Below are positions 8,738 through 16,495 of a DNA stretch of 64,000 bases, piece by piece. Within the stretch, counting starts at the first letter, position 1; every line of letters starts with the position of its first letter. Position numbers and translations under genes: made by a program. The notes beneath the pieces are model-generated. The model had not been told where the DNA came from, searched no databases, and saw nothing but the letters and a program-made list of their open reading frames with translations. This DNA comes from an uncultured Sphingorhabdus sp. (lineage in GTDB: Bacteria > Pseudomonadota > Alphaproteobacteria > Sphingomonadales > Sphingomonadaceae): the NCBI GenBank assembly GCA_947492905.1, contig CANLOL010000001.1:412578-476577 (forward strand), in the 5' to 3' direction.

Positions 8738-8904
8738 GCAGCTGTTTTTTCTTTACCACCAAATTCAGGCATTAATTCTCCATTCTTAGAGTAAATGCCT
8801 TCATCAATCAGTGTTTTACGCGCAATCACCTCTGACACAGTTGCACGTTCCGTTTCTTCCTTGATTGCTTCAAGAATCTTTTTGTTACGCTCTGCATGAG
8901 TCAT
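8734..8904 (-). CDS. 56-aa protein coupled to the ART-like gene, candidate antitoxin
   Basis: This short gene starts at ATG 8902-8904 and ends at TGA 8734-8736, overlapping the TTG start of the next gene by two bases. It has a strong ribosome binding site (GGAAGGTGGTGA). The product begins MTHAERNKKI and continues with LEAIKEETERATVSEVIARK; the C-terminus is Lys/Ala rich. It is small, mostly helical and highly charged, like many antitoxins. The coupled start of the larger protein is the main evidence of joint function. I do not recognise a family. Confidence 0.7.
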   Translation of the reverse strand: MTHAERNKKILEAIKEETERATVSEVIARKTLIDEGIYSKNGELMPEFGGKEKTAA

Positions 8905-9070
8905 TAATCACCACCTTCCAAAATTCAAACAAGTAACCTTAGTCTACAAGACATTGATTAACCTATTACGAATATCGTAAGATTAGTGGGAAATATCCTA
9001 CTTTTCAATGAAAATGTAATATATTTTGCAATATTTCTAAATCCCTTGTTATGCAGTATTTTCTATACAA

Positions 9071-9856
9071 TCAATGATGGCAAGCGAGGCCCTCCAAAAC
9101 ATCTTCTAATCGCGCGGGGTCGCCCACGGCAATCACATGGCCGCCGTCTTTTTCGCTGCCTTCGTGCAATGGTTCGCCATTCCAATCGCACATCAAACCG
9201 CCTGCGCCTTCGACAATTGGGATGAGCGCCGCCATATCATAGAGCTTCAAACCGCTCTCAACAACGATGTCGATATGCCCGCTAGCCAGCAGGGCATAAT
9301 TATAACAATCGCCGCCCCACACAACGCGCTTTGATGTTTTTTCCGCCAGCGCCATAAAATGCTGAGCGCTATGATCGTCAAAATATTGCGGTGCAGAGGA
9401 TGCCAAGACAGCATCGGAAAGTTCGCGGCATGGGCGTGTTTTTACGGGCGTACCATTAAGCGTCGTCTCGCGCCCCGTAACGCCCACCCAACGTTCACCC
9501 GCTATGCATTGATCGAGCACACCCATCACTGGCCAACCTTCATTCATGAGGGCGATCAGCGTGCCAAATATCGGGCGGCCCGCCATAAAACTGATCGTGC
9601 CATCGATAGGGTCAAGCACCCATGTGCGTTTGCTGTCTCCAGCTTTTACGCCAAATTCCTCGCCAATGATGGCGTCATGAGGGCATTCAGCATCCAATAT
9701 ATCGCGGATCGCTTGTTCGGCTGCGCGGTCGGCTTCGGTCACGGGCGATGCATCGCTTTTGGTTTCACTATCAAAGCTGCTACGAAAAAATGGACGAATG
9801 GCATGGCCAGCCGCATCGGCTAGACGCTCGGCTAATTTTATATCTTTTGGTGTCAT
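9071..9856 (-). CDS. hisN: histidinol-phosphatase, inositol monophosphatase family
   Basis: A 261-aa Mg-dependent phosphatase of the inositol monophosphatase fold, related to the HisN form that makes histidinol. Metal site motifs are present: GEEFG at residues 65-69 and the signature LDPIDGT at 81-87. A late YDMAALIPIVEGAGG carries the last acidic ligand. The ATG context (TTTTGGTGTCATGG on plus) was also used to recognise a broken 5' copy at 10748-10779. A monophosphatase acting on another sugar or inositol phosphate cannot be excluded. Confidence 0.85.
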   Translation of the reverse strand: MTPKDIKLAERLADAAGHAIRPFFRSSFDSETKSDASPVTEADRAAEQAIRDILDAECPHDAIIGEEFGVKAGDSKRTWVLDPIDGTISFMAGRPIFGTLIALMNEGWPVMGVLDQCIAGERWVGVTGRETTLNGTPVKTRPCRELSDAVLASSAPQYFDDHSAQHFMALAEKTSKRVVWGGDCYNYALLASGHIDIVVESGLKLYDMAALIPIVEGAGGLMCDWNGEPLHEGSEKDGGHVIAVGDPARLEDVLEGLACHH

Positions 9857-9912
9857 GGCTGTCTTTTATGACGGCTTATCATAGATTGCTAGCGGTTAAT
9901 TGCGCCAAAGCC

Positions 9913-10083
9913 TTATTCAAAAGCTGTTAATGCTCTTGCCTCATTAATGCTAATTTCACATCCTACGCGGAAATCGAGATTTTCAAATGGAGAGGAGAGG
10001 CCCTGCGCGTGGCCACATCTTTTTACCAAATAGTTTAGAATATGTTTCGTCCGAATAGGCGATAGACATTTATGAAGGTTCAT
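9913..10083 (-). pseudogene. internally deleted arylamine N-acetyltransferase remnant
   Basis: A 56-codon open frame starts at ATG 10081-10083. Its first part matches the N-terminus of the intact nat gene at 11159-11953. It has M-N-L at the start, then GHAQGLSSPFENLDFRVG and EIS, against GHRLSIPFENLDVRLG and GIS in the intact gene. It then jumps to the C-terminus, ALTAFE-stop against ALNAFE-stop. About 200 residues, including the catalytic Cys, His and Asp, are missing. The shared bases continue past the stop (CCTTATTCAAAAG). It is a decayed nat copy lying directly upstream of hisN. Confidence 0.85.
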
Positions 10084-10148
10084 ATCGATTCGATTAAATT
10101 ACTCCTGTTAAATATTCTACATGTTTAGGCTTCAATAATGCTACGCTT

Positions 10149-10192
10149 ATTACAATTAGAAAAGTTGTAATTTTTATTATAATATTACAACT
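10149..10192. promoter_or_regulatory. alternating ATTACAA / TTGTAAT inverted repeats
   Basis: ATTACAA at 10149, TTGTAAT at 10165 and ATTACAA at 10184 alternate, so two mutually exclusive hairpins or a set of operator half-sites can form. The longer pair AGTTGTAAT and ATTACAACT has 9-bp arms. It lies 60-100 bp upstream of the TPR gene in very AT-rich DNA. The rest of the 9857-10251 intergenic stretch holds only the nat remnant. Confidence 0.45.
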
Positions 10193-10251
10193 ATAATAAA
10201 ATTTGACTATTATATTAATTTAAATTAGCCTTAACATAATTAAAGGAGAGT

Positions 10252-10701
10252 ATGATGGTATTAAAAACAAAAATCTTCACATTAGTGTCCGCTTCTGCCG
10301 TTTTATTATCAGGCACACATTTGTCGGCACAATCCTTCAGCCCAAACCCTGCTGCCGCTCAAACCAGCATTGGGGTCCCTGGAGCAAGTGGGAAATCTCC
10401 TTTCTCAACTCCAACAATAGGCGCTAGCGACAGCCGAATTGTATCTAAGCTCTATAGAAATGCCAGAAGACATTTAAACAATGGGGATTATAATTTGGCC
10501 ATAGTAGATCTTGAAAAAGCACTTAGATTCGCTCCCCAAAATGCGCACCTCAATTACACTATAGGGGGTGCCTATTATGCGCTTAGTAATAATGATCGTG
10601 CGATTTCATTTTTAGAAAAAACGTTGGCATCCGATGTCGATCCAATTCCAGATAACCTTCGTACCATTGCACAAAAAATGTTAGCGGAAATTCAGACTTA
10701 A
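10252..10701 (+). CDS. secreted TPR-repeat protein
   Basis: A 149-aa protein with an N-terminal signal peptide ending near SGTHLSAQS (residues 20-28). After a low-complexity Ser/Pro/Ala stretch it has two tetratricopeptide units: YRNARRHLNNGDYNLAIVDLEKAL, then NAHLNYTIGGAYYALSNNDRAISFLEKTL. A good ribosome binding site (AAAGGAGAG) lies before ATGATG; either ATG may be used. TPR units mediate protein contacts, so this is probably a periplasmic adaptor. It is the only plus-strand gene between hisN and nat. It lies between decayed copies of prs and nat, so it appears to have been inserted into that junction. Confidence 0.75.
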   Translation: MMVLKTKIFTLVSASAVLLSGTHLSAQSFSPNPAAAQTSIGVPGASGKSPFSTPTIGASDSRIVSKLYRNARRHLNNGDYNLAIVDLEKALRFAPQNAHLNYTIGGAYYALSNNDRAISFLEKTLASDVDPIPDNLRTIAQKMLAEIQT

Positions 10702-10710
10702 ATAATGTGA

Positions 10711-10779
10711 ATCGAACTGACTCGATACACTGCTTTCATCGGCAAAGCGCTCGGCTAATTTTATATCTTTTGGTGTCAT
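10711..10779 (-). pseudogene. hisN start fused to prs end, relic of a duplication
   Basis: Reading on the minus strand from ATG 10777-10779, the first residues MTPKDIKLAER equal the start of hisN, then [10 protein letters not shown] equals the end of prs ([11 protein letters not shown]). At the DNA level 32 bases at 10748-10779 are identical to the hisN start, and 28 of 33 bases at 10711-10743 match the prs end at 11968-12000. The join is at CATCGGC, present in both parents. The prs stop codon has changed, so the frame runs on for a few codons. Confidence 0.85.
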
Positions 10780-10867
10780 AAAGCTTCATATATTGGTGCT
10801 TCGTGATTTCAGCAAATGGTTTCTGTAAAAAGCGAATAATTATCTAAGGTGATTGAGTTGCTTTCAT

Positions 10868-11107
10868 GCTTCGACAAGCTCAGCACGAACGGAGATTTTT
10901 TTGCGCAAATAGATTATAAAATTAAGTGATTGATGGGCTTTATGCTTCGACTAGCTCAGCACGAACGGTGATTTGTTTTGCGCAAACAGGTAATGAAATA
11001 AAGTGATTCATGCGATACATGCGATACATGCTTCGACAAGCTCAGCACGAACGGGGGGTTGTTACACCTAATGTGAAGTCCCGTTCGCCCTGAGCCTGTC
11101 GAAGGGT
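10868..11107. repeat. cluster of four GCTTCGAC...GAACGG repeat copies
   Basis: Three direct copies of the core GCTTCGACAAGCTCAGCACG ending in AACGG lie at 10868-10892, 10944-10968 and 11030-11054. A fourth, inverted copy lies at 11081-11107. The first two copies also share their downstream bases (TTTGCGCAAA and AGTGATT), giving a tandem unit of about 76-86 bp. A short ATGCGATAC tandem sits just before copy three. Copies three and four can form a long hairpin. The stretch 10702-11158 holds no intact gene, only these repeats and the hisN/prs relic. The same element is inserted in pheT. Confidence 0.85.
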
Positions 11108-11158
11108 GATCAATAATTGAGCATGATGGTTTTGCGAGATGTTTATGCAAGCAAGACC

Positions 11159-11953
11159 TTATTCAAAAGCATTTAATGCCTGCACATCATCCATGCCCAT
11201 ATCTATGCCAAAATGCTCGCGCAATGCGTTTTGCAATGCGGCTTCATTGGGCAATTTCTGCTCTTTATGCGTATCATCTATGGTGGTTTTCAGCATAGCA
11301 TTATTGAGATTTATCATGCCCTCTGGGGTGGAGATATTGACAATCACGCTGTGCAAAAATCGCGAAAGCGGCGATGTAGCTGTCCAATGGTTGGACATGG
11401 CCAAATCCAAATGCGCAACCTTATCAAGCGTGAAGCTAAATTCATTCTTAAATGCGCTTTGCCCGGCCAATTTAATTTGCAGCATCCAGCCATGGTCTGC
11501 ATCAATGACCAAGCGATGTTCGGCGCCATCTGCTCCCTTTACGCATGCGCCCTCATGCAGCGGCATGGGCGGACAATAACTGCTGCCGAAACCCGCATCA
11601 GCAATCCATTCATCGCCATTGATCGTCACCAAATTAAGCGTGTGCGTTTTGGGCGGTGTTTCAGTGGCAAACAACCAGACCCGCGCCAACAATGGGCGCA
11701 CATCAAATCCTATTTCGCGCAAAGCCCAGCGCAGCAGCGCATTATGTTCAAAGCAATATCCGCCGCGTTTTTTGGTGACGAGCTTATCAAATATCGCTTC
11801 ATCATCGACGCTAATACCGCGCCCCAAACGCACATCCAAATTCTCAAAGGGAATGGAAAGGCGATGCCCATGCTGAACATTGGCCAAATCTTCTACAGTA
11901 GCGCGGGGTTGATCCCCAATGCCGATACGAAAGAGATAATCCTTTAGATCCAT
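11159..11953 (-). CDS. nat: arylamine N-acetyltransferase
   Basis: A 264-aa cytoplasmic enzyme that moves an acetyl group from acetyl-CoA to arylamines or hydrazines through a cysteine intermediate. The catalytic triad is intact: Cys67 in RGGYCFEHN, His104 in THTLNLV and Asp119 in WIADAGFGS. The substrate-side motif IPFENLD lies at residues 34-40. The gene follows prs on the same strand with only 11 bp between, so it is probably co-transcribed with it. A deleted second copy lies at 9913-10083. Confidence 0.93.
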   Translation of the reverse strand: MDLKDYLFRIGIGDQPRATVEDLANVQHGHRLSIPFENLDVRLGRGISVDDEAIFDKLVTKKRGGYCFEHNALLRWALREIGFDVRPLLARVWLFATETPPKTHTLNLVTINGDEWIADAGFGSSYCPPMPLHEGACVKGADGAEHRLVIDADHGWMLQIKLAGQSAFKNEFSFTLDKVAHLDLAMSNHWTATSPLSRFLHSVIVNISTPEGMINLNNAMLKTTIDDTHKEQKLPNEAALQNALREHFGIDMGMDDVQALNAFE

Positions 11954-11964
11954 ATGCTAATCCA

Positions 11965-12900
11965 TCAATCAAATAGGCTCGATACGCTGCTTTCATCGGC
12001 GATACGGCGGATGGCTTCGCCCAATAAAGACGCCATCGGTAAGTGCCGAATATTATGCGCCGCTGCCACAGCTTCGGTGGGTTTAATACTGTCAGTAATA
12101 ACCAATTCTTTGAGCGATGAATTGGCCACCCGTTCGGCTGCGCTGCCCGATAAAACACCATGCGTACAATAGGCCACCACATCGGATGCGCCCTGCGCTC
12201 GCAGCGCATCAGCCGCATTGCACAATGTACCGCCGCTATCGACAATATCATCGATTAAGATGCAAAAACGGCCATCGACATCACCAATGATATTCATCAC
12301 TTCGGATTCGCCCGCTTTTTCACGGCGTTTATCCACGATAGCCAAGGGCGCATTATCAAGCCGCTTTGCCAAGGCACGGGCGCGCACAACGCCGCCAACA
12401 TCGGGTGAAATCACCATTAATTCTTGGCTGCCATAGCGCGACAATATATCCGCGCTCATCACGGGTGCGCCATAAAGATTATCGGTGGGAATATCAAAGA
12501 AACCTTGAATCTGCCCTGCATGCAGATCAACCGATAACACGCGATCCGCGCCTGCTTCGGTAATAAGATTGGCTACCAATTTAGCCGAAATAGGGGTACG
12601 CGGTCCGGGCTTTCGGTCTTGGCGCGCATAGCCAAAATAGGGAATGACTGCGGTAATGCGTTTGGCCGATGCACGTTTCAGCGCATCAATCATAATAAGC
12701 AATTCCATCAAATTATCATTGGCGGGATGATTGGTGGGTTGCACCACAAACACATCTTCGCCGCGCACATTTTCATGAATCTCGATAAAGATTTCATCAT
12801 CGGCAAAGCGGCGCACGCTTGCATTGGTAAGGGGTAATTCCAAATAGCCAGCAATGGCCCGAGCAAGCGGCAAATTACTATTGCCAGATACGATCTTCAT
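11965..12900 (-). CDS. prs: ribose-phosphate pyrophosphokinase
   Basis: Makes PRPP from ribose 5-phosphate and ATP, feeding purine, pyrimidine, histidine, tryptophan and NAD synthesis. The 311-aa length is normal. Key segments are present: [10 protein letters not shown] near the N-terminus, the flexible ATP loop [17 protein letters not shown], the metal-binding region [12 protein letters not shown], and the PRPP-binding loop [10 protein letters not shown]. It leads the prs-nat pair; the preceding 200 bp, divergent from nadE, must hold its promoter. A broken piece of its 3' end lies at 10711-10743. Confidence 0.97.
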   Translation of the reverse strand: MKIVSGNSNLPLARAIAGYLELPLTNASVRRFADDEIFIEIHENVRGEDVFVVQPTNHPANDNLMELLIMIDALKRASAKRITAVIPYFGYARQDRKPGPRTPISAKLVANLITEAGADRVLSVDLHAGQIQGFFDIPTDNLYGAPVMSADILSRYGSQELMVISPDVGGVVRARALAKRLDNAPLAIVDKRREKAGESEVMNIIGDVDGRFCILIDDIVDSGGTLCNAADALRAQGASDVVAYCTHGVLSGSAAERVANSSLKELVITDSIKPTEAVAAAHNIRHLPMASLLGEAIRRIADESSVSSLFD

Positions 12901-13099
12901 AAAATTTACCCCTGTTAATTTTCTATGCTTAGCGGCTAAATCTAATTTTCGAAAGACTCTTTCCTAAAACTTCCACAGCTTTTTTCAGAGAATATCACTA
13001 GGATATTATCCTATCATGCTGGCTTGTTTCATCATGAATATATTAGCCTTTGGTTGAATAGCCCCTTGCCGCCATCTTAGCGCGCGCCTATTAGAAACT

Positions 13100-14764
13100 A
13101 TGAGCAAAAAAATAACCATCGCCATTGCCCAATTAAACCAACGAGTCGGTGATTTAACCGCCAATGCAGATGCTATGCTGGCATGGCGGGATAAAGCGCT
13201 AGAGCAAGATTCATCGGTTGATTTAATCGTCTATCCTGAATTGCAATTGGTTGGTTATCCGCCAGAGGATTTGGTATTAAAACCCATATTTGTTGAGCGC
13301 GCCCACAAAGAATTAGAGCGTATGGGAAAGGCCAGCATCCAAGGCCCAGCGATGTTGGTGGGCAATATATTCTTGGACGAAGGCACGCTTTATAACGGCA
13401 TAGCCTTATTAGAAGGCGGCGCAATACAACAAATACGCTATAAATATGAACTGCCAAACTATGGTACATTTGATGAAAAGAGGCTGTTCAAATCTGGCCC
13501 TCTGCCCGAACCCATAGAGTTTCAAGGCGTCAAAATTGGCGTTCCTATTTGCGAAGATATTTGGTTCCCGACCGTTTGTGCGCATCTGAAATCACAAGGG
13601 GCAGATATATTAATCGCCCCGCATGGCAGCCCCTATGAAATCGATAAAGATGATCGGCGTCAGTCCCAAGTGGCGGGTGCGCGTGTCTCTGAAAATAAAT
13701 TACCAATGATATTTTTGAACCGCGTTGGCGGACAAGATGAATTAGTATTTGATGGATGCTCTTTCATTCTTAACGCCGATGGCAGCACCGCCCATCAATT
13801 GCCCGATTGGGACGAACATTTGCGCATCACCAAATGGCAAGAAAATCAAGGCGCTTGGTCCTGCGATAGCGGAGAGATTTGCATATGGGATGAGCATCCC
13901 GCCGATATATATAATGCGATGATCGTTGGTTTGCGCGATTATGTGAACCGCAATGGATTCCCCGGCGTTGTGCTGGGTTTATCGGGCGGTATAGACAGCG
14001 CCTTATCGGCGTCCGTTGCTGTTGATGCCTTGGGCGCGGATCGCGTTTGGTGCGTCATGCTACCGAGCCGCTATACTGGCAATGAGAGTTTAGAGGATGC
14101 TGAGGGCTGTGCAAAAATGCTCGGTTGCAAGCTTGATACAATCACCATCAAACCTGCTGTCGAGGCTTTTGATACTATGTTGGCGGATTGTTTTGAAGGC
14201 CAAGAGCCCGATACCACCGAAGAAAATATTCAGAGCCGTACGCGCGGACTAGCACTTATGGCGCTGTCCAATAAATTTGGCCATATGCTGCTCACCACGG
14301 GCAATAAAAGCGAGATGTCGGTTGGCTATGCCACTATCTATGGCGATATGGCGGGCGGTTATTCGGTGCTAAAAGATGCCTATAAACTGACCGTATTTGC
14401 ATTATCGCGTTGGCGCAATGCCAATAAACCATCCTTGGGTCTTGGCCCAGATGGGCCCGTGATGCCGATGAATGTGATTGAAAAACCGCCAAGCGCAGAG
14501 CTGCGCGATGACCAAAAAGATAGCGATAGCTTGCCGGAATATGAAGATTTGGATGCTATTCTCTACACATTAGTCGAGGAAGAAGGCAGCGTCGATGATT
14601 TGGTAGCGCGCGGATTTGATCGCGCGGTGGTGGAGCGTATTGAGCGATTGCTCTACATTGCCGAATATAAACGCCGCCAAGCGCCGCCGGGAGTTAAATT
14701 GGGTAGCCGTAATTTTGGCCGCGATAGACGCTATCCCATCACCAATGCATTTCGCAGCGGGTAG
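13100..14764 (+). CDS. nadE: NAD+ synthase, glutamine-hydrolysing
   Basis: A two-domain enzyme that amidates deamido-NAD using ammonia released from glutamine. The N-terminal nitrilase domain (residues 1 to about 260) has the Glu-Lys-Cys triad: Glu47 in YPELQL, Lys115 in YKYELPN and Cys151 in PICEDIWFP. The C-terminal synthetase domain has the ATP-binding LGLSGGIDSA. The segment TTGNKSEMSVGYATIYGDMAGGY is typical. The 554-aa length is normal. It is divergent from prs, so two NAD/PRPP genes share the 12901-13099 promoter region. No strong ribosome binding site is visible before the ATG. Confidence 0.97.
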   Translation: MSKKITIAIAQLNQRVGDLTANADAMLAWRDKALEQDSSVDLIVYPELQLVGYPPEDLVLKPIFVERAHKELERMGKASIQGPAMLVGNIFLDEGTLYNGIALLEGGAIQQIRYKYELPNYGTFDEKRLFKSGPLPEPIEFQGVKIGVPICEDIWFPTVCAHLKSQGADILIAPHGSPYEIDKDDRRQSQVAGARVSENKLPMIFLNRVGGQDELVFDGCSFILNADGSTAHQLPDWDEHLRITKWQENQGAWSCDSGEICIWDEHPADIYNAMIVGLRDYVNRNGFPGVVLGLSGGIDSALSASVAVDALGADRVWCVMLPSRYTGNESLEDAEGCAKMLGCKLDTITIKPAVEAFDTMLADCFEGQEPDTTEENIQSRTRGLALMALSNKFGHMLLTTGNKSEMSVGYATIYGDMAGGYSVLKDAYKLTVFALSRWRNANKPSLGLGPDGPVMPMNVIEKPPSAELRDDQKDSDSLPEYEDLDAILYTLVEEEGSVDDLVARGFDRAVVERIERLLYIAEYKRRQAPPGVKLGSRNFGRDRRYPITNAFRSG

Positions 14765-14766
14765 AT

Positions 14767-15264
14767 ATGAAAAAGTTTTTACTTATTCTTTTGCTGCTAT
14801 GCTTACCAATTACTCCAGCATTTGCATGCTTCATCCCAAACCCGGAACTCACCAGCGATTCTGAAATTAAACAATGGTATGATGCGCAAAAAACAATCTA
14901 CCAAGGAATAAAATTAGGCGTAACTTATGATAGCAACGGTACTTATGATGTAGTTTTTATTACAAGAAGTTTAAGAGGTGCCAATAAATCTTTTCAAATT
15001 ATAAATATTAATGCCCCATCATTTTGCGGACCATTTGCATCTCGTTTTGATAATGGTTTATGGGGAATCGATGAAGGTAATAATAGATATTATTATTTGA
15101 ATGATACGGCATTAGATTCCCTTGTAAGACAAAATTTGATCCAAAATAATTATCTAATTAGCATTTATGCTTTTATTTTATATGCCATGCTATTTTTATT
15201 CGTATTGATGTTCTTATGTATCAGAATCATAAAATATTTTAAAACTCATAAGCCCAAATCTTAA
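14767..15264 (+). CDS. exported protein with C-terminal membrane anchor, unknown
   Basis: A 165-aa protein two bases downstream of nadE. It has a signal peptide (residues 1-20, ending PAFA before Cys21). Then comes a periplasmic domain of about 105 residues with few conserved features, a membrane helix at about 128-152, and a short basic tail. The composition (Asn, Ile, Tyr, Lys rich) is more AT-driven than nadE, hinting at fast evolution or transfer. I do not recognise it. Cys21 after a possible lipobox-like PAFAC is noted, but the -3 residue is not typical of a lipoprotein. Confidence 0.6.
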   Translation: MKKFLLILLLLCLPITPAFACFIPNPELTSDSEIKQWYDAQKTIYQGIKLGVTYDSNGTYDVVFITRSLRGANKSFQIININAPSFCGPFASRFDNGLWGIDEGNNRYYYLNDTALDSLVRQNLIQNNYLISIYAFILYAMLFLFVLMFLCIRIIKYFKTHKPKS

Positions 15265-15310
15265 TCAGATATTACTCCGCATATCAGCCTAATTTGTAAT
15301 TTATTAAATG

Positions 15311-15326
15311 TTATGTTATAACGTAA
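15311..15326. promoter_or_regulatory. palindromic operator-like site, copy 1 (Zur-box-like)
   Basis: TTATGTTATAACGTAA is a 16-bp near-perfect palindrome centred on GTTATAAC, 68 bp before the 87-aa gene. A second copy precedes tonB at 15683-15698. The GTTATAAC core resembles zinc-uptake regulator (Zur) sites of alphaproteobacteria. The match to Zur is an inference. Confidence 0.5.
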
Positions 15327-15328
15327 TT

Positions 15329-15374
15329 TCTTGTGCAGCCTTTTGCACAAGACAGCAGCTTGAGAGACTGCTGA
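15329..15374 (+). other. two adjacent hairpins in the 5' leader of the 87-aa gene
   Basis: CTTGTGCA and TGCACAAG form an 8-bp stem with a 7-nt loop, followed at once by CAGCAG and CTGCTG arms around GCTTGAGAGA-like loop bases. They lie between the palindromic operator-like site and the ribosome binding site AAAGGAGAGAG. They may stabilise the mRNA or mask a site; no T-run follows, so a terminator is unlikely. Confidence 0.4.
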
Positions 15375-15393
15375 AAATCAAAGGAGAGAGACT

Positions 15394-15657
15394 ATGAGTT
15401 ATGAGAATGAACCTGCGAGCATAAAACAGCGCATAATATTCATGAGCGCTATATTGGGCGTCATGGCCATTATATTATATTTTGTCCTGAACGCAGAGGG
15501 CATTGCGCCCAAAAAAGATGCAAAACCACCTGTGGCACAAGGTGCCAATCACACAATGGTCGGTGTAGCTTTTCGCATTATAAGCAGCGCCAATTTCACT
15601 AACAATTATAACAGCAATTATAAAAGAAACCTTCATGGCAGATCTGTTTTTGTCTGA
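15394..15657 (+). CDS. small single-pass membrane protein, possible decayed TonB N-terminus
   Basis: An 87-aa product with a strong ribosome binding site (AAAGGAGAGAG). One membrane helix lies at about residues 14-31, followed by a Lys/Pro stretch KKDAKPPVAQG, as after the anchor of TonB. Both this gene and the next start MSY and share an upstream palindrome. It lacks the TonB C-terminal domain, and its tail looks random (Asn-rich). It may be a paralogue of tonB that has lost its 3' part, or an independent small gene. The call is tentative. Confidence 0.45.
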   Translation: MSYENEPASIKQRIIFMSAILGVMAIILYFVLNAEGIAPKKDAKPPVAQGANHTMVGVAFRIISSANFTNNYNSNYKRNLHGRSVFV

Positions 15658-15682
15658 AATCATATTATTTAAACTAAAAAGG

Positions 15683-15698
15683 ATATGTTATAACGTAA
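15683..15698. promoter_or_regulatory. palindromic operator-like site, copy 2, before tonB
   Basis: This site shares TATGTTATAACGTAA (15 bases) with the copy at 15311-15326. It lies 21 bp before the tonB ATG, close enough that a bound repressor would block transcription or initiation. Two copies before two neighbouring MSY-starting genes suggest one shared regulator, possibly Zur. Confidence 0.5.
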
Positions 15699-15719
15699 GA
15701 TAAGAAAGAGAGAGAAAAT

Positions 15720-16403
15720 ATGAGTTATGCTAATCAACAAACAACATGGCTACAAAAACAAAGCAGCATTGGCGGGGCTTTCATCATCAATGGATTGCTT
15801 GTCGCTGGATTAATGCTCACCAATCATGTGGTGCAGCCCAAACCAGAAGAAGGCGGCACAACCGTCATTGATATTCCGTTGGCCGAAAAACCAGAATTTA
15901 TAGAACCTGATATTACGCCAGCTTTGCCGCCCATCGCAGTCCCAAAGCCGCCAATTTCTCCGCCCGCGAAAAATGATCGCTACATAGCAGAGGTAATCGA
16001 GCGACCAGTCAGCACGGTTGCCGCAGGTACGGCGAGCGGAGAGGATATAATATCCGATTTTCCTGTGCCAATCGAACCGGTGATTGAACCGATTATCGAA
16101 CCCGTGATACCAGACCCAATATTCATTAAGGCGCAAAAAGATCCGAAATATGCGGATCGCTTTCAACCCATTTATCCTGGCACATTGCTGCGTCAAGAGA
16201 TTGAAGGCACAGTGCGATTAAGGTTTCTAATCGGGGTCGATGGGCGTGTGAAATCGGTAAATATATTATCCGCATCGCACCCTAGATTCGCGGCAGCAGC
16301 GGAGAAACAAGCCCTAAGAAAATGGCGTTTCATTCCCGCCACTCGCGATGGTCAAGCCGTTGAACAATGGCAAACAATAACCGTTTCCTTCAATTTAAAT
16401 TGA
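15720..16403 (+). CDS. tonB: energy transducer TonB
   Basis: A 227-aa inner-membrane protein that passes proton-motive energy to outer-membrane receptors. It has one N-terminal membrane helix (about residues 17-36) and a proline/glutamate-rich periplasmic linker with repeats such as PVIEPIIEPVIPDP. The C-terminal TonB domain starts near YPGTLLRQEIEGTVRLRFLIGVDGRV and ends with LRKWRFIPATRDGQAV. No exbB or exbD is adjacent. The 15683-15698 palindrome directly before it suggests metal-responsive control rather than a tie to the alginate receptor at 28-31 kb. Confidence 0.92.
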   Translation: MSYANQQTTWLQKQSSIGGAFIINGLLVAGLMLTNHVVQPKPEEGGTTVIDIPLAEKPEFIEPDITPALPPIAVPKPPISPPAKNDRYIAEVIERPVSTVAAGTASGEDIISDFPVPIEPVIEPIIEPVIPDPIFIKAQKDPKYADRFQPIYPGTLLRQEIEGTVRLRFLIGVDGRVKSVNILSASHPRFAAAAEKQALRKWRFIPATRDGQAVEQWQTITVSFNLN

Positions 16404-16417
16404 TAAGATTTTGCGCA

Positions 16418-16476
16418 AAGGCGGTGATGAGAGCATATTTATCATAACATTATTTATCTCTAGCAATCACCGCCTT
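16418..16476. other. 11-bp inverted repeat after tonB
   Basis: AAGGCGGTGAT at 16418-16428 and ATCACCGCCTT at 16466-16476 are perfectly complementary, with 37 bp between. They start 15 bp after the tonB stop and end 20 bp before the next ATG. No T-run follows, so it may be a processed or regulatory hairpin rather than a strong terminator. Confidence 0.45.
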
Positions 16477-16495
16477 AGCAAACTATTAGTGAGTC

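Noticed and set aside
10868-11107. CRISPR array
   Set aside because: Only three direct copies with spacers that resemble each other, plus one inverted copy of the same element, and no cas genes: interspersed repeats, not CRISPR.
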